From the NCBI RefSeq assembly GCF_048553275.1, contig NZ_JBLZMW010000012.1:92454-156453 (forward strand): a stretch of DNA of 64,000 bases, given 5' to 3'. The position numbers were made by a program, and so were the translations under genes. Of this stretch, positions 60,464 to 64,000 are shown piece after piece (the stretch's first letter is position 1; each line of letters begins with the position of its first letter). Source of the DNA: Pacificoceanicola sp048553275. Its GTDB lineage: Bacteria; Pseudomonadota; Alphaproteobacteria; Rhodobacterales; Rhodobacteraceae. Below the pieces are notes generated by a model. It ran no database searches and was not told the DNA's origin. It was given only the letters and a program-made list of their open reading frames with translations.

Positions 60464-61042
60464 TCAGAAGCGCATTGCGCCGCGCAGCGAGATCGTATCG
60501 GCTTCGGCATCGATATTGGTGCTGCCGATATCGTTGAAATCGTGGCGCAGGTACTCGGCACCGACGGTGAATCGCTCGGTCACTTTGTAATCCATGCCAA
60601 CACCGTAGACCGCGCCTTCGGCATCGCCGATCGACGTGTTTGCCTTGGCATAGCCGGCGGTCGCATAGAGAAGTGCCGGACCGGCATCATAACCGCCCCG
60701 TGCTTTCAGGCGCCAGACGTCATCCACGTCCACACCGCCAAGCGAGAAATCGTCCGTAGCTTGGTATTCCAGTTCCGCACCGGCGACGAACTGACCGAAG
60801 TCATAATCGTAACCACCGAACAGGCCATAGATCATGCCGTCTTCTTCAACGCCACCGCTGTCCATGCTCAGGTTGCCAAAGCTCAGACCGGCATAGGGCC
60901 CGGTCCAGTCGCTGACGGGCACGACGGGTGCCACGGTCACGGGTGTCGGCGCGCTCTCGACAACCGGGTCTTCCAGAGTGCCGGCGTAAGCCGCACCGCT
61001 CAGAAGGGCCGCGCCGGTGGTGAGTGCAATAAAGCGTTTCAT
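60464..61042 (-). CDS. Outer-membrane beta-barrel protein, OmpA/Omp25-like
   Basis: 192 residues from ATG at 61042 (MKRFIALTTGAALLSGAAYA), signal peptide cleaved after AYA; AGGAG precedes it. A short Pro/Val linker (APTPVTVAPVVPVSDWTGPYAGLSFG) leads to an eight-strand-type barrel with alternating aromatic/polar strands (YGLFGGYDYDFGQFVAGAELEY, WRLKARGGYDAGPALLYATAGYAKA) and a terminal Phe (ISLRGAMRF), the C-terminal signal for BAM insertion. Opacity-family proteins of this size occur in many alphaproteobacteria; function is structural or unknown. Confidence 0.9.
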   Translation of the reverse strand: MKRFIALTTGAALLSGAAYAGTLEDPVVESAPTPVTVAPVVPVSDWTGPYAGLSFGNLSMDSGGVEEDGMIYGLFGGYDYDFGQFVAGAELEYQATDDFSLGGVDVDDVWRLKARGGYDAGPALLYATAGYAKANTSIGDAEGAVYGVGMDYKVTERFTVGAEYLRHDFNDIGSTNIDAEADTISLRGAMRF

Positions 61043-61352
61043 TATTTTCTGCTCCTGGTCTTTCAGTTTACGGCATTCTCGCAGGCCGCTTTCGCTGACA
61101 CTGCGCGCCGTCTGAGGGGGAAATGAGCGAAGCGAGTGAAAAGTTCCAATCACGGATGCGATAGTCATCGAGAGCCGCCAGTGATCGGCAAACCCTTGCC
61201 ACCGATAAGCAAATCGCCGCCGCCCCATGTTTCACCCCGAACACACCGGCGCGGCACAACGCGGCGTTTTCTGCTCTGCGGCGCATCGCCTCTGGCCTTT
61301 TGTGCTCAGGCGCTATAGGCCGCGCGCAACCCTTATATGACTGGCTTGATTC
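61043..61352. other. Intergenic region between the OMP gene and typA
   Basis: 310 bases between divergent genes. It contains GCGAAGCGAGTGAA-type short inverted strings but no convincing -35/-10 pair on either strand and no RNA gene that I can support. Confidence 0.4.
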
Positions 61353-63173
61353 ATGGACCTGCGAAATATCGCGATCATCGCACACGTTGACCACGGCAAA
61401 ACAACCCTGGTTGACGAACTTCTGAAACAATCGGGCGCGTTCCGCGCCAACCAGGCCGTGGCGGAACGCGCCATGGACAGCAACGATCTGGAGCGCGAGC
61501 GCGGCATCACGATTTTTGCCAAGCCGACCTCGGTCGAATACAAGACGACGCGCATCAACATCGTCGACACCCCCGGCCACGCCGATTTCGGCGGGGAAGT
61601 CGAGCGGATCCTGTCTATGGTCGATGGCGTCGTGCTGCTGGTCGATGCCGCCGAAGGTCCGATGCCGCAGACCAAATTCGTGACCTCCAAGGCGCTTGCC
61701 CTGGGCCTGCGCCCCATCGTGGTGCTCAACAAGGTCGACAAGCCCGACGCCGAGCCCGACCGCGCGCTCGATGAATGCTTTGACCTCTTCGCCAGCCTCG
61801 ATGCGGACGAAGATCAGCTTGACTTCCCACACATGTATGCGTCGGGCCGCAACGGTTGGGCCGATGCCGAACTCGATGGTCCGCGCAAGGATCTCGACGC
61901 GCTGTTCAAGCTGATCGTCAACCATGTCCCGGCCCCCAAGCAGATCAAGCACCAGCACGAAGACTTCCGCATGTTGGCCACGACGCTGGGTGCCGACGCG
62001 TTTGTCGGTCGTCTGCTCACCGGCCGCGTCGAATCCGGCAAGATCAAGGTCGGCGCCACCGTCCAGGCCCTCTCCCGCATCGGCCAGAAGATCGAACAGT
62101 TCCGCGTCACCAAGATCCAGGCCTTCCGCGGCCTTGGCATGCAGGACATCGAAGAGGCCGCTGCCGGGGACATCGTCTCGCTCGCGGGTATGTCGAAGGC
62201 CACTGTGGCCGATACGATCTGTGCCTTGGCCGTGGATGAACCGATCGAAGCTCAGCCGATCGACCCGCCGACCATCACGGTCACGTTCGGGATCAACGAC
62301 AGCCCGCTGGCTGGCCGCGATGGCAAGAAGGTGCAGTCCCGCGTCATCCGCGAGCGGCTGCACAAGGAGGCGGAATCAAACGTCGCCATCAAGGTCGCGG
62401 ACACCCCCGGTGGCGAGGCCTTCGAGGTCTCCGGTCGCGGCGAACTGCAGATGGGCGTCCTGATCGAGAACATGCGCCGCGAAGGGTTCGAACTGTCGAT
62501 CTCCCGCCCGCAGGTCATCATGAAGGATGTGGACGGCAAGAAGATGGAGCCCGTCGAAGAAGCCACGATCGACGTGGATGACGAATACACCGGCGCCGTG
62601 ATCGAAAAGCTCACCGGTCCCCGCAAGGGCGAGCTGGTCGAGATGAAACCTGCCGGTGCGGGCAAGACCCGCATCATCGCGCACGTCCCGTCGCGCGGCC
62701 TGATAGGCTATCACGGCGAATTCCTCACCGATACCCGTGGCACAGGCGTGCTCAACCGTGTGTTCCACGGCTGGACCGAACACAAGGGCCCGATCCCGGG
62801 TCGCCGCGTCGGCGTTCTGATCTCCATGGAAAACGGCGAGGCCGTCGCCTACGCGCTGTGGAACCTCGAAGAGCGCGGCAAGATGATGATCGGCGCCCAG
62901 ACACCCGTATACACCGGCATGATCATCGGCGAGCATTCCCGCGACAACGATCTCGAAGTGAACCCGCTGAAGGGCAAGAAGTTGACCAACGTCCGCGCCT
63001 CCGGCACCGATGAAGCGGTCCGCCTCACCACTCCGATGTCGCTCAGCCTCGAAGAGGCGATTGCCTATATCAACGATGACGAGCTGGTCGAAGTGACCCC
63101 GAACGCCGTCCGCCTGCGCAAACGCTTCCTCGACCCGCATGAGCGCAAGCGCCAGTCGCGCTCCGGCAACTGA
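61353..63173 (+). CDS. typA: Ribosome-associated GTPase TypA/BipA
   Basis: 606 residues. Translational GTPase that binds the ribosome and aids 50S assembly and stress growth. G1 AHVDHGKTTL, switch I ERGITIFAKPTSV, G3 DTPGHADFGGEV, G4 NKVDKPDA, G5 ASGRNGWA; then EF-Tu-like domain 2 (FVGRLLTGRVESGKIKVG), EF-G domains III and V (GRGELQMGVLIENMRREGFE) and the BipA C-terminal domain (GLIGYHGEFLTDTRGTG, MENGEAVAYALWNLEERGKM). Full length and intact. Last core gene before the AT-rich patch. Confidence 0.97.
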   Translation: MDLRNIAIIAHVDHGKTTLVDELLKQSGAFRANQAVAERAMDSNDLERERGITIFAKPTSVEYKTTRINIVDTPGHADFGGEVERILSMVDGVVLLVDAAEGPMPQTKFVTSKALALGLRPIVVLNKVDKPDAEPDRALDECFDLFASLDADEDQLDFPHMYASGRNGWADAELDGPRKDLDALFKLIVNHVPAPKQIKHQHEDFRMLATTLGADAFVGRLLTGRVESGKIKVGATVQALSRIGQKIEQFRVTKIQAFRGLGMQDIEEAAAGDIVSLAGMSKATVADTICALAVDEPIEAQPIDPPTITVTFGINDSPLAGRDGKKVQSRVIRERLHKEAESNVAIKVADTPGGEAFEVSGRGELQMGVLIENMRREGFELSISRPQVIMKDVDGKKMEPVEEATIDVDDEYTGAVIEKLTGPRKGELVEMKPAGAGKTRIIAHVPSRGLIGYHGEFLTDTRGTGVLNRVFHGWTEHKGPIPGRRVGVLISMENGEAVAYALWNLEERGKMMIGAQTPVYTGMIIGEHSRDNDLEVNPLKGKKLTNVRASGTDEAVRLTTPMSLSLEEAIAYINDDELVEVTPNAVRLRKRFLDPHERKRQSRSGN

Positions 63174-63257
63174 CACGATAAAAAGGCGGCCCCTGTGGCC
63201 AGCCCCTTACGGCAAATGTTGATTGTGATGTTAGATTTTTGACCTCCCTCGAAAACT

Positions 63258-63284
63258 CCCAGTTCCTCCGAAAGAGGAGCTGGG
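63258..63284 (+). promoter_or_regulatory. Hairpin that sequesters the Shine-Dalgarno of the HNH gene
   Basis: CCCAGTTCCTC pairs with GAGGAGCTGGG over the 5-base loop CGAAA: 11 pairs with one G-U. The right arm contains the Shine-Dalgarno GAGGAG, which ends 9 bases before the HNH gene's ATG. Formation of the stem would block ribosome entry. Confidence 0.75.
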
Positions 63285-63288
63285 AAAT

Positions 63289-63819
63289 ATGGCGCGACCA
63301 AGCCTTGGACCAAGATTATACTTCCGAAAAGATGATGGTTGTTGGGTTATTCGTGATGGCACCAAGTCAAGACGATTGGGCCGGGTCCCGCGAGAGGCAG
63401 CAGAAAAAGCTCTCGAAGAATACAAGTTCCCTGCATCAAAGGGCAAAGCCCTACGGTTTACAGAAGATGAAACCAAGGCGCTCAAGAGCGCACTGAAGAA
63501 GGCTCGGGAGCGTTCCGCGAAAAAGGATCGCGAGATAGATATTGATCTCGATTTCTTAAAATCCCTTCTGCGACAACAATCAGGTAAATGCGCAATCTCA
63601 CACCTTCCCTTCAAGCTGTCATCAAGAAGCCCTGGTAGATGTAACCCATATGGAATTTCGATAGATCGAATTGATAGCCAGAAAGGCTATACACGAGGCA
63701 ATGTTCGTATTGTTTTAACTTGGGTTAACAACGCTCTTCTCGACTATGGAGATGAAGTTCTGCGACACATGGTTTTGAGCATTTCCGCAAACCAAGACTA
63801 CATGAAATCCCGCTCATAG
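63289..63819 (+). CDS. HNH endonuclease-like protein with integrase-type N-terminal segment
   Basis: 176 residues. The C-terminal half matches the HNH-type nuclease pattern of mobile elements and phages: SGKCAISHLPF, then GISIDRIDSQKGYTRGNVRIV and a final WVNNALLDYG helix. The N-terminal segment (GPRLYFRKDDGCWVIRDGTKSRRLG) looks like the arm-type DNA-binding domain of tyrosine integrases, and a basic helical linker of about 60 residues joins the two. The DNA is distinctly more AT-rich than typA next to it, which suggests acquisition. Predicted to bind and nick or cut DNA; the target is unknown. Confidence 0.65.
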   Translation: MARPSLGPRLYFRKDDGCWVIRDGTKSRRLGRVPREAAEKALEEYKFPASKGKALRFTEDETKALKSALKKARERSAKKDREIDIDLDFLKSLLRQQSGKCAISHLPFKLSSRSPGRCNPYGISIDRIDSQKGYTRGNVRIVLTWVNNALLDYGDEVLRHMVLSISANQDYMKSRS

Positions 63820-63923
63820 ACCCGACCACGAGCCAGACCGATGCGCATCGCAGGGGTTTGCTTGTCGTCGCCTGGATCGCACCAGTTGTGATAGAAACGA
63901 TAGATCTGGACCATCTTGGCCAT
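63798..63923 (-). CDS. Short ORF resembling a transposase C-terminus
   Basis: 41 residues on the minus strand, from ATG at 63923 with GGGGGAG 8 bases before it to a TAG at 63798-63800, overlapping the end of the HNH gene by 22 bases. The sequence IYRFYHNWCDPGDD and TPAMRIGLA resembles the last block of DDE transposases of the IS1/rve kind (YNF...RPH...TPAMAAG). A further open stretch lies upstream to the window end. It could be an IS remnant; the short match makes this tentative. Confidence 0.35.
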   Translation of the reverse strand: MAKMVQIYRFYHNWCDPGDDKQTPAMRIGLARGRVYERDFM

Positions 63924-64000
63924 CGGTAATCTCCCCCTTTTTAACGGGGTGCATCCGTAGAACTTACGCGGCCATTTTCAGTTTCATGGCGGGTGTGATG

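Overview
The window is a stretch of chromosome from an alphaproteobacterium of the Rhodobacteraceae/Roseobacter type. Support comes from gene content: a C4-pathway 5-aminolevulinate synthase (hemA), the F1-ATPase inhibitor subunit zeta (DUF1476), a TRAP dicarboxylate-type transporter with a DctB/DctD pair, a VPLPA-CTERM protein, the cobA-DUF2849-cysI-cysH-DUF934-fpr sulfur cluster, and high-GC codon use. About 60 protein genes are supported. No rRNA, tRNA or CRISPR array was seen.

Layout. 1-1.6 kb: the 3' end of an unrecognised gene and a decayed IS5-type transposase. 1.6-4.0 kb: a GST-like protein, a 2OG-Fe(II) oxygenase and tpiA. 4.2-10.9 kb: one minus-strand block, dctB-dctD-dctP-dctQ-dctM, in which the DctD-like regulator has lost the GAFTGA loop and Walker A lysine, while the dctP upstream region carries two tandem TGTGCG-N6-CGCACA sites and a sigma70-like promoter. 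11-12.2 kb: a cytochrome P450. 12.2-17.8 kb: a divergent Lrp-type regulator and the assimilatory sulfur operon. 17.9-25.2 kb: an Ala/Glu-rich anchored protein, infC with an apparent ATA start, a molybdopterin-binding protein plus XdhC, purC, subunit zeta, prfB and a VPLPA-CTERM protein. 25.4-41 kb: cell envelope and housekeeping genes (PBP1A, an amidase, an M48-TPR protease, a DsbA-like pair, an orphan sensor kinase, ispG, a RodZ-like protein with a duplicated C-terminal domain, hemA with an upstream FNR-type site, an M20 peptidase). 41-48.5 kb: sufE, bolA, grxD, zapA, tkt and ppx.

48.9-57.5 kb is an accessory catabolic locus: an ABC transporter of the spermidine/putrescine type, a hydantoin/Asp-Glu racemase, a divergent GntR/FCD regulator with a perfect ATTGTATACAAT palindrome, a tandem-GNAT protein, a sugar-isomerase-like protein and a phosphoglycolate phosphatase-like HAD. 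57.5-63.2 kb holds a chemoreceptor next to a secreted sensor-like domain, an SMR protein, an outer-membrane beta-barrel protein and typA. The final 0.8 kb is a more AT-rich patch with an HNH-endonuclease-like gene whose Shine-Dalgarno lies in a stable hairpin, followed by a possible transposase fragment.

Structures that genes do not explain include a 63-bp inverted repeat present twice (both in convergent intergenic gaps) with two half copies, tandem hairpins inside the ABC operon, and a terminator-like hairpin directly upstream of purC. All functional names are from reading motifs by eye; no database search was run.
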